DNA of 11,468 nt from the NCBI GenBank assembly GCA_023426625.1, contig JAFAAJ010000077.1:1-11468 (forward strand), given 5' to 3'. The position numbers were made by a program, and so were the translations under genes. This stretch comes from Bacteroidota bacterium (GTDB taxonomy: Bacteria; Bacteroidota; Bacteroidia; Flavobacteriales; Weeksellaceae). The notes under the pieces were generated by a model. The model made no database searches. It saw only the letters and a program-made list of their open reading frames with translations, and was not told the DNA's origin. The first letter of the stretch is position 1; each line of letters opens with the position of its first letter. Positions 6,468 through 11,468 of the stretch are shown here, one piece after another.

Positions 6468-7234
6468 TGAAAAAAGTAGCTAAGCTTTTATTAAATAAAA
6501 TTCCACGCCCTATGCTGATTAAAATGAGCATTTGGGCGAGACCTCTTATACACCAGTTTTTCAAAGGAGATAAGTTTTATGATCCTATTGATGGGCGATC
6601 ATACAGAAAATTCCTTCCTTACGGATATGGTAAACAAAGGGAAAATGCATTGTCTCCCGGAACGTTAAGTTTAGAAAGACACCGACAGATGTGGCTATAC
6701 CTTCAGAATGAGACAGATTTCTTTACTAAAAACTATAAAGTACTGCATATTGCACCTGAGCAGGAATTCCTGAGAAGGTTCAAAAGGATGAGTAATCTGA
6801 ACTATATTTCTGCGGATCTGTTCTCTCCGATCGTAGATGTAAAAGCCGATATCCTCGATCTTCCTTTTGCAGATGAAAGTTTTGATATTGTGTTCTGTAA
6901 CCATGTTTTGGAACATATTGAAGACGATGCCAAAGCCATGAGTGAATTATATAGGGTGATGAAACCGGGAGGATGGGGAATCTTTCAGGTTCCGATGAAA
7001 AACTCTCTGGAAAAAACGTACGAAGATTTCACGATCACAGATCCGAAAGAACGACAGAAACATTTCGGGCAGTACGACCACGTTCGCTGGTACGGAATGG
7101 ATTATTTCGACCGTTTAAGAAGAGCCGGTTTTGAAACAGAACCTAATTTTTATTCCCAAAAATTTTCTGAACAGGAAATTAAGAAATACGGATTAAGACA
7201 CAGCGAGATCTTGCCGCTAGTATTCAAGAAATAA
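6467..7234 (+). CDS. Class I SAM-dependent methyltransferase
   Basis: This 255-residue Rossmann-fold methyltransferase (Methyltransf_11 type) is expected to transfer a methyl group from S-adenosylmethionine to an unknown substrate. Residues 1-90 form a basic N-terminal region (MKKVAKLLLNKIPRPML) containing SYRKFLPYGYGKQREN. Motif I is YKVLHIAPEQEF (90-101), where HIAPE replaces the usual glycine-rich loop. The acidic strand-2 end is ISADLF, then come ADILDLPF (127-134), FDIVFCNHVLEHIEDD (139-154) and LYRVMKPGG (161-169). The C-terminal GQYDHVRWYGMDYFDRLRRAG (201-221) is typical of the subfamily. It starts within the map stop codon (TAATG), so expression is tied to map, and it ends at a strong terminator. 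Substrate and pathway are not evident; small-molecule or glycan substrates are possible. Confidence 0.85.
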   Translation: MKKVAKLLLNKIPRPMLIKMSIWARPLIHQFFKGDKFYDPIDGRSYRKFLPYGYGKQRENALSPGTLSLERHRQMWLYLQNETDFFTKNYKVLHIAPEQEFLRRFKRMSNLNYISADLFSPIVDVKADILDLPFADESFDIVFCNHVLEHIEDDAKAMSELYRVMKPGGWGIFQVPMKNSLEKTYEDFTITDPKERQKHFGQYDHVRWYGMDYFDRLRRAGFETEPNFYSQKFSEQEIKKYGLRHSEILPLVFKK

Positions 7235-7236
7235 AC

Positions 7237-7267
7237 AAAAACGCCTTCAAAATGAAGGCGTTTTTTT
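7237..7267. terminator. Strong bidirectional terminator after the methyltransferase
   Basis: A perfect 13-bp stem (arms 7237-7249 and 7253-7265, core ACGCCTTCA) with an AAA loop ends in seven T. The left arm begins with five A, so it can also stop transcription from the convergent exporter gene. Confidence 0.9.
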
Positions 7268-7339
7268 CTATTACGGTTGGTCAGTTCGTGTAGATTTCCA
7301 TAGAAAACCGTATCAGGAACTTATTTGTTAAAGATCCTA

Positions 7340-7666
7340 TTAATGAGAAACCGCTTTCAATCCAACGACAGAACCTATCAAGGTGATGATGAAAAATATT
7401 CTCCAGAAACTTACCGGATCTTTAAAAAAGTAAATTCCCATCAATACGGTTCCTACAGCTCCAATCCCTGTCCATACCGCATAAGCCGTTCCGATAGGCA
7501 AGGTTTGGGTAGCTTTGATCAATAAAAGCATACTGATCGTTAAAGAGATTAAAAAACCTGCAAACCAACAATACATTTCCGTTCCTGATGTTTCTTTTAC
7601 CTTGGCCAAACAGGAAGCAAATGCTACTTCAAATAATCCTGCAATAATTAAGATGATCCAGTTCAT
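7340..7666 (-). CDS. Small multidrug resistance (SMR) family exporter, Gdx/SugE type
   Basis: This 108-residue inner-membrane protein has four predicted helices and works in the family as a proton-coupled dimer. The invariant E13 in IIAGLFEVAF is present. AYAVWTGIGAVG (61-72) is the signature of the SugE/Gdx branch, which exports guanidinium, rather than the EmrE/Qac branch. Aligning by eye to E. coli SugE, S45, Y62 and W65 match S42, Y59 and W62 of the guanidinium site. W16 is replaced by F16, and there is a three-residue insertion before helix 2. Guanidinium as substrate is therefore likely but not certain. No guanidine riboswitch was recognised upstream. A Crp/Fnr gene lies 187 bp upstream on the same strand, with a palindromic repeat between them. 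A near-match -7 box (GAAATTTG) lies upstream of the ATG. Confidence 0.9.
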   Translation of the reverse strand: MNWIILIIAGLFEVAFASCLAKVKETSGTEMYCWFAGFLISLTISMLLLIKATQTLPIGTAYAVWTGIGAVGTVLMGIYFFKDPVSFWRIFFIITLIGSVVGLKAVSH

Positions 7667-7772
7667 TTATCAAAAAATTTAGACTGCAAATTTCAGGAAT
7701 CGGGGAGGATTTTGATTTTACAATTGTTAAAAAATGAATATAGAATTAAATAAACCTATCCTGTTCATCGAA

Positions 7773-7850
7773 TGTCATTCTGAACGAAGTGAAAAATCTC
7801 ATCAAACAGAGTATAGATTCTTTACTCCGTTTCGTTCGTCCAGAATAACA
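7773..7850. repeat. Palindromic intergenic repeat after the Crp/Fnr gene
   Basis: The 78-bp element begins TGTCATTCTGAACGAAG (7773-7789) and ends with its near reverse complement (7834-7850). In the minus-strand transcript the outer arms pair over 16 positions with two G-U wobbles. An inner partial stem (about 7790-7800 against 7815-7825) extends it. It begins three bases past the Crp/Fnr stop codon. The TCATTCTGAACGAAGTGAA-type sequence is, from memory, a dispersed repeat in many Bacteroidetes genomes. It may act as a terminator or mRNA 3'-end structure. Confidence 0.7.
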
Positions 7851-7853
7851 AAA

Positions 7854-8417
7854 TTATTTTATTTCTGCCCGTATTCTGCTCAAACTTACCTGTGTGATCC
7901 CCAAATAAGAAGCAATATGCCCCAACTGTACTCTCTGTAGAAGAGCAGGTTTATGTTTCATAAGATCGGTATAACGTTCCAATGCTGTTTTAAACTGTCT
8001 TGAGATGATCAGTTCCTCCGTTTTCACCAGTTCTCTTTCAGCAAATTTCCTTCCCCAGTTGGCAATATGAATATCCTGATTAAAAAGTTTTCTAAGACTT
8101 TCCGTTTCCAATACATAAAGATCACAGTCTTCAAGAAGTTCAATGCTTTCGTAGCCGGGATTATTTTCAACATAACTTTTCATGGAAACTATCGTTTCTC
8201 CTTCACTTCCGAACCAGAATGTAATATCATTGCTTGCTGTAGAAGCATAAGCGTGCACGATTCCTTTTCGGATAAAATAAATATGTGGAACTATCTTGTC
8301 AGCTTCCATAAGGCAATGACCTTTAGGATAAGACACTTCCCGGACATGCTGTTTCAAGGCGTTTTTGGAAGATTCGGGTAAAATATAAATACGGTCGAGG
8401 ATCTGATCTATATCCAT
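7854..8417 (-). CDS. Crp/Fnr family transcriptional regulator
   Basis: This 187-residue cytoplasmic DNA-binding protein has the short form common in Bacteroidetes. Residues 24-110 form the cyclic-nucleotide-binding beta-roll (SYPKGHCLMEAD, HIYFIRKGIVHAYA, FGSEGETIVSMKSYVENNPG, LEDCDLYVLE). A dimerisation helix follows (about 115-150). The C-terminal helix-turn-helix (162-187) contains LGHIASYLGITQVSLSRIR. The usual cAMP phosphate-binding RxA pair is not evident, so the effector, if any, is unknown. No FNR-type cysteine cluster is seen. It sits just upstream of the SMR exporter on the same strand, so it may regulate that gene, but no operator was identified. It is transcribed divergently from era; a TATTTTTG box (8442-8435) precedes its ATG. 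Confidence 0.88.
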   Translation of the reverse strand: MDIDQILDRIYILPESSKNALKQHVREVSYPKGHCLMEADKIVPHIYFIRKGIVHAYASTASNDITFWFGSEGETIVSMKSYVENNPGYESIELLEDCDLYVLETESLRKLFNQDIHIANWGRKFAERELVKTEELIISRQFKTALERYTDLMKHKPALLQRVQLGHIASYLGITQVSLSRIRAEIK

Positions 8418-8434
8418 GAATAAATTTTATAGTT

Positions 8435-8442
8435 CAAAAATA
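8435..8442 (-). promoter_or_regulatory. -7 element of the Crp/Fnr gene promoter (TATTTTTG)
   Basis: A TAnnTTTG match on the minus strand lies 17 bases before the ATG. No TTG is present at the -33 distance, so the call rests on one element and its placement. Confidence 0.4.
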
Positions 8443-8541
8443 CCGGTTTTAACTTACATTTTGTTTTTAAAATTGCTAAAGATTCATATAGAATTGGTTT
8501 ACTTTTCACACAAACAAGTCATTTTAAATTTTTGTTTTCAT

Positions 8542-8549
8542 TAACTTTG
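8542..8549 (+). promoter_or_regulatory. -7 element of era promoter (TAACTTTG)
   Basis: A perfect TAnnTTTG box followed by C, 35 bases before the era ATG. The nearby TTTG at 8531 is too close to serve as the -33 element. Confidence 0.5.
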
Positions 8550-8584
8550 CAATCCGGTTCAATATTGAGCCTTAAAAATAATAT

Positions 8585-9460
8585 ATGCACAAAGCAGGAT
8601 TCGTAAATATAGTCGGAAAACCAAATGCCGGAAAATCTACCCTATTAAATCAATTAATGGGGGAAAAATTGGCTATTGTAACACAAAAGGCACAAACTAC
8701 ACGTCACAGAATTTTTGGAATTTATAATGAGGAAGATCTACAGATCGTATTTTCTGATACTCCCGGAGTTTTAGATCCCAAATATGGTTTGCAGGAAAAA
8801 ATGATGGATTTCGTTAAGGATTCCTTACAGGATGCAGATGTTTTCCTGTTCATTGTAGATGTTACGGACAAAGCAGAACCTTCTGAATTTTTAATTGATA
8901 AACTGAATAAAATTCCCGTACCGGTTTTACTGTTATTAAATAAAGTGGACCAGACCAACCAGGAAGGTCTTGAAAAGCTGGTGGAAGAATGGCATCAAAG
9001 GATTCCCAAAGCTGAAATTCTGCCCATTTCCGCATTGAATGCCTTTAACACAGAAATCATTTTACCTAAGATAAAATCTTTACTTCCGGAAAACCCTCCG
9101 TACTACGACAAGGATCAGTTCACCGACAAACCGGAGAGATTCTTTGTGAATGAGGCGATCCGTGAAAAGATCCTTTTAAACTACGAAAAAGAGATCCCGT
9201 ATTCTGTAGAAGTGGTTACGGAACAATTCAAGGAAAAGGAGGGAATTATCTTTATCGACTCTATTATTTATGTAGAAAGAGATACCCAGAAAGGGATTGT
9301 GATAGGACATAAAGGAGAAGCCATCAAAAAAGTAGGAACCGAAGCCAGACTGGATCTTGAGAAATTCTTTGGAAAGAAGATTCATTTGAATTTGTTCGTA
9401 AAAGTGAAAAAAGACTGGCGAAAAAATGACAGGGATTTGAAAAATTTCGGCTACAGATAG
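8585..9460 (+). CDS. era: GTPase Era (ribosome assembly)
   Basis: This 291-residue essential GTPase binds the 3' end of 16S rRNA and helps assemble the 30S subunit. The G domain shows G1 GKPNAGKST (11-19), switch I QTTRHRI (37-43), G3 DTPG (58-61), G4 NKVD (119-122) and G5 SAL (149-151). The C-terminal KH RNA-binding domain contains ERDTQKGIVIGHKGEAIKK, with the GxxG loop GHKG at 241-244. The protein ends WRKNDRDLKNFGYR, the usual Era tail. The length is near that of E. coli Era (301). The ATG at 8585 begins directly with MHKAGFVNIVGKPN, as in homologues. It has its own -7 box and diverges from the Crp/Fnr gene. No clear terminator separates it from the DoxX gene 68 bp downstream, so some readthrough is possible. 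Confidence 0.98.
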   Translation: MHKAGFVNIVGKPNAGKSTLLNQLMGEKLAIVTQKAQTTRHRIFGIYNEEDLQIVFSDTPGVLDPKYGLQEKMMDFVKDSLQDADVFLFIVDVTDKAEPSEFLIDKLNKIPVPVLLLLNKVDQTNQEGLEKLVEEWHQRIPKAEILPISALNAFNTEIILPKIKSLLPENPPYYDKDQFTDKPERFFVNEAIREKILLNYEKEIPYSVEVVTEQFKEKEGIIFIDSIIYVERDTQKGIVIGHKGEAIKKVGTEARLDLEKFFGKKIHLNLFVKVKKDWRKNDRDLKNFGYR

Positions 9461-9482
9461 ACTAAAACGCGTATAATTCTCG

Positions 9483-9511
9483 TTGTATTGAAAGATTTTT
9501 TATTATCTTTA
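9483..9511 (+). promoter_or_regulatory. Probable promoter of the DoxX-family gene
   Basis: TTG at 9483-9485, an 18-bp spacer and TATCTTTA (9504-9511), which differs from TAnnTTTG only in the last base. An inverted repeat AAAGAT (9491-9496) / ATCTTT (9505-9510) overlaps the -7 box. It could be an operator or chance in AT-rich DNA. Confidence 0.4.
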
Positions 9512-9528
9512 ATCTAAATTTTCTTTGA

Positions 9529-9957
9529 ATGAACTATTTGAGCTCGAATTCTGGTGCTGTTTTTAGAGATGTTGTTCTCTTAATTGTGAGAGTTTTTATT
9601 GGTTTTGCCATGCTTTCTCATGGATTTCCGAAACTTCAAATGCTATTGGAAGGTAATGAAATTCAGTTTTACGATTTCCTGGGATTGGGACCTCAGATCA
9701 CTTTGATCCTTACGATTTTTGCCGAATTTGTTTGTGCAATATTTCTTATTCTGGGGCTTTTTACGAGAATATCATTAGGTTTTCTGATCTTCACCATGTG
9801 TATTGCTGCATTTGTAGTTCATGGAGCAGATCCTTTTGAAAAAAGAGAGATGAGTCTTATCTATCTATCCGTATTTCTTTTACTGATGGCTTTCGGAGCC
9901 GGGAAAATATCAGTGGATCATATGATCGAAAAGCGCAAAAGAGCTTCAGACTGGTAA
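9529..9957 (+). CDS. DoxX family membrane protein
   Basis: This 142-residue inner-membrane protein has four predicted transmembrane helices, at about 13-32, 56-78, 81-98 and 108-126. The first helix carries the family pattern RVFIGFAMLSHGFPKL, and the second has FAEFVCAIFLILGLFTRI. The tail is short and basic (MIEKRKRASDW). DoxX proteins are a broad family, some linked to thiol or redox stress and some to quinone or sulfur oxidation; nothing here fixes a role. The frame begins at the ATG at 9529 right after a likely promoter and is closed by a good terminator, so it is probably transcribed alone or as a readthrough partner of era. Confidence 0.88.
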   Translation: MNYLSSNSGAVFRDVVLLIVRVFIGFAMLSHGFPKLQMLLEGNEIQFYDFLGLGPQITLILTIFAEFVCAIFLILGLFTRISLGFLIFTMCIAAFVVHGADPFEKREMSLIYLSVFLLLMAFGAGKISVDHMIEKRKRASDW

Positions 9958-9979
9958 CAGAACAAACTTTAAAATATAT

Positions 9980-10006
9980 AAGCAGTAAGTGATTACTGCT
10001 TTTTTT
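9980..10006 (+). terminator. Terminator of the DoxX-family gene
   Basis: Stem AAGCAGTAA (9980-9988) / TTACTGCTT (9993-10001) with a GTGA loop, followed by a run of T to 10006. It lies 23 bases after the stop codon. Confidence 0.85.
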
Positions 10007-10158
10007 GATTATTAGAATTGACGAAATCTTTCATTCTAAATTTTCTATAATAAATTTATTTTTAGTGAATTTTTTTCAACTTAAATTCATTAGTCTAATT
10101 ACTGATTAACAATAATTTGAATTATCATTAGTGCATTCATTTTGTTATATTAATTTCA
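10007..10158. other. AT-rich intergenic DNA, no gene seen
   Basis: This spacer is very AT-rich. It holds a 12-bp all-AT palindrome (10049-10060), an 8-pair imperfect dyad (10065-10072 / 10083-10090) and a repeated octamer TCATTAGT. I see no RNA gene or convincing open frame. Confidence 0.4.
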
Positions 10159-10187
10159 TTGTTGTGTGAATAAATATTTTATATTTG
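10159..10187 (+). promoter_or_regulatory. Promoter of the lipoprotein gene (TTG / TATATTTG)
   Basis: TTG at 10159-10161, an 18-bp spacer and a perfect TATATTTG at 10180-10187, 25 bases before the ATG at 10212. This is one of the best matches to the flavobacterial consensus in the window. Confidence 0.7.
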
Positions 10188-10211
10188 TTGAGTTAATTAA
10201 AGATTCAAATT

Positions 10212-10601
10212 ATGAAAAAAAATTATTGGCTAATGCTTATGACATTAGTAATTTTACTATTAGGTTGCCGTTCAGAATCTATTAATCAAGAGGAACCTGA
10301 GAACGCGGAACATCCTGCTAACTTTACGCTTAAAGTAAATATAGATGAAGTTCTTGGTAGAATTTCCGGACACGATAAACAGTTATCTCATGACATCAGT
10401 AATTTTACCTGGAAATACAGGATAGAAAACAAAGAAAACGGAAAGTTATCCGAAGATAATGATTATTATTTCAATACGGATGATATTCAAAAAATTATTG
10501 CTGAAAACGCTGTATATTATACTATTCCTGCAATAAGCAAAACAGCGGAAGCTGAGGATGTTCTGAATTCCTTTCGATTAAAATTTCGGATGGAGAAATA
10601 G
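10212..10601 (+). CDS. Lipoprotein, N-terminal part (frame broken near its end)
   Basis: This 129-codon frame encodes a type II signal peptide: MKKNYW, a hydrophobic core, and lipobox L-L-G-C with C19 as the lipidated residue. The sequence after the cysteine is acidic (SESINQEEPENAE), similar to surface-export signals of Bacteroidetes lipoproteins. Residues 35-115 look like a beta-rich globular domain (FTLKVNIDEV, FTWKYRIENKENG, DDYYF-like turns, AVYYTIPAISK). The frame ends at a TAG (10599-10601), but the coding sense passes into the -1 frame, open from 10556 to the window edge. The last 10 or so residues (SFRLKFRMEK) are therefore probably not native. I read it as the 5' end of one large gene, not as a complete small protein. 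Function is unknown. Confidence 0.65.
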   Translation: MKKNYWLMLMTLVILLLGCRSESINQEEPENAEHPANFTLKVNIDEVLGRISGHDKQLSHDISNFTWKYRIENKENGKLSEDNDYYFNTDDIQKIIAENAVYYTIPAISKTAEAEDVLNSFRLKFRMEK

Positions 10602-11468
10602 AATCAAGAATGATTAGAGTACGGCTTAGGGATGATGGAAAAGTAGATATTATTTCATCTGTACCATATAATTTTAATCCACAGTCTGTCATCGCAAAAG
10701 AAGATGTTGAATGTACTACATATTTGGTATCTGGTCCGTGTTCCTGCCATGAAGTTCACAATCCTGGAGGGTGTACTCATCCGATTCAGATCATGATCAC
10801 TCAATGTGCTACAGCTTCAGGTTTAGGGTCGAATAGTTCCGGTTCTACTTACTATACGGGAACTCCCACTGCGACTTTCCCGAGTAACTCTTCCGGAGCT
10901 TATGTGTATGGTACAGCAGATCAGGTTTACAACACATTGAGAATGAAACTAAAACCTGATTATTTTCTCACAGATATTCAAAAATTTAAAATTTTGGAAT
11001 CGCCGAATGTTGCTTCCCAGATTGTTACTTTTTTAAATGAGAATCCTCAACATAAAGCTGCTGCAATTTCTTTTATCAACAGTATTGGTCCTATATCTAC
11101 GGCCCAGGAAATGCAAACTGCTATTAACAATTATATCAATACTTTTAATTTCAATACAGGTTTATCTTCTGCACAAAACATATGGAAATCACAACATCCT
11201 GCTTTATTTGATCAAATTTTGGCATATATTCTACAGGATTATCCGAACAGAGAAGATTTTGGATATTGGGGAATTAATTTCCTTATACAAAATCCTAGTA
11301 CGACCTGGGAACAGTTTCAGAATTGGTTTATGGGAACTCCGGAAGGAATGGATGGAGAATATGTAAATAATTTAGATAATATTTTGAGTACTTTGCAATA
11401 CCAAATAAAGCAAATGCCTAATTATTCTAATTTTGTAAATGCTTTTCCTAAACAAGACTATCCAGGTT
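10556..11468 (+). CDS. Lipoprotein, main part in the -1 frame (3' end outside window)
   Basis: This frame is open from 10556 (after a TGA at 10553-10555) to the window edge, more than 300 codons. Its first in-frame ATG is at 10610, inside what looks like a beta-strand region (KISDGEIESRMIRVRLRDDG), so an independent start there is unlikely. In order, the protein has that beta region, a Cys/His cluster (10712-10807), a Ser/Gly/Thr-rich linker (about 10808-10910), and a helical Asn/Gln/Trp-rich stretch (ENPQHKAAAISFINSIG, NYPNREDFGYWG-like, NPSTTWEQFQNWFMGTPEG). From memory, similar TTWEQFQNWF blocks occur in large Chryseobacterium secreted or lipoprotein genes of unknown or toxin-like role. 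The C-terminus, which would decide the role, is outside the window. It may be a pseudogene fragment, or the gene may be intact if the break is a sequencing error. Confidence 0.65.

Noticed and set aside
7272..7312. TACGGTT / AACCGTA inverted repeat downstream of the SMR gene
   Set aside because: Seven-base arms separated by 27 bases between convergent genes. A strong terminator is already adjacent, and nothing else supports a function.
7325..7525. Plus-strand open frame opposite the SMR exporter
   Set aside because: It is antisense to a clear SMR gene and has no family features.
7667..7772. Guanidine riboswitch upstream of the Gdx-type exporter
   Set aside because: I looked for paired ACGR-loop hairpins and ykkC-like conserved blocks on the minus strand and saw none. 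A covariance search would be decisive.
8067..8381. Plus-strand open frame of 104 codons opposite the Crp/Fnr gene
   Set aside because: Antisense shadow of a well-supported gene, with no promoter or recognisable domain.
10577..10589. Programmed -1 ribosomal frameshift at the A/T runs of the lipoprotein gene
   Set aside because: The zero-frame heptamer A-AAA-TTT does not follow X-XXY-YYZ, since the second codon would slip onto ATT with a first-position mismatch. No obvious downstream hairpin was seen. Error or mutation is simpler.
11037..11366. Plus-strand open frame of 109 codons
   Set aside because: It lies wholly inside the longer -1 frame of the lipoprotein gene and encodes a low-complexity Leu/Ile-rich sequence. 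It is a shadow frame.

Overview
The window looks like chromosomal DNA from a member of the Flavobacteriia, most likely Chryseobacterium or a close relative. It is AT-rich, genes lack clear Shine-Dalgarno sequences, and many are preceded by the Bacteroidetes-type -7 element TAnnTTTG (at 247, 2366, 4036, 5111, 8542 and 10180 on the plus strand; near 2222 and 8442 on the minus strand). The protein families fit this: a YciH-type SUI1 protein, a soluble acyl-ACP desaturase, a BT0820-like small HAD protein, a short Bacteroidetes-type Crp/Fnr regulator, and a surface-type lipoprotein. The genus is an inference from protein style, not a search result.

Layout. 1-139 is the 5' part of a small hydrophilic minus-strand gene that runs off the left edge. 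270-836 is tag (3-methyladenine DNA glycosylase I). It converges on a minus-strand uridine phosphorylase-like gene (894-1748) across a strong bidirectional terminator. yciH (1887-2210, minus) lies upstream of the phosphorylase and diverges from gpmI (2394-3935), with a heptameric tandem repeat in the divergent spacer. Plus-strand genes follow: acyl-ACP desaturase (4067-5047), a HAD-fold protein (5141-5572), then map and a class I methyltransferase coupled by a TAATG overlap (5658-7234), closed by a strong terminator. Two minus-strand genes come next, a Gdx/SugE-type SMR exporter (7340-7666) and a Crp/Fnr regulator (7854-8417). A palindromic intergenic repeat sits between them. era (8585-9460) and a DoxX-family membrane protein (9529-9957) follow on the plus strand.

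The last 1.3 kb holds a large lipoprotein gene that leaves the window at its 3' end. Its signal peptide and first ~115 residues are in one frame. The rest continues open in the -1 frame to the window edge. The break lies between 10556 and 10601, next to short A and T runs. Downstream of it are a compact Cys/His cluster and Trp/Asn-rich helical sequence. This is the least explained gene in the window.

Most genes are housekeeping: DNA alkylation repair, nucleoside salvage, translation initiation, glycolysis, fatty-acid desaturation, N-terminal Met removal and ribosome assembly. I see no clear phage, CRISPR, insertion-sequence or defence locus. The items most worth a second look are the broken lipoprotein gene, the two non-coding repeats (2256-2304 and 7773-7850), and the likely guanidinium-type exporter beside a Crp/Fnr regulator.
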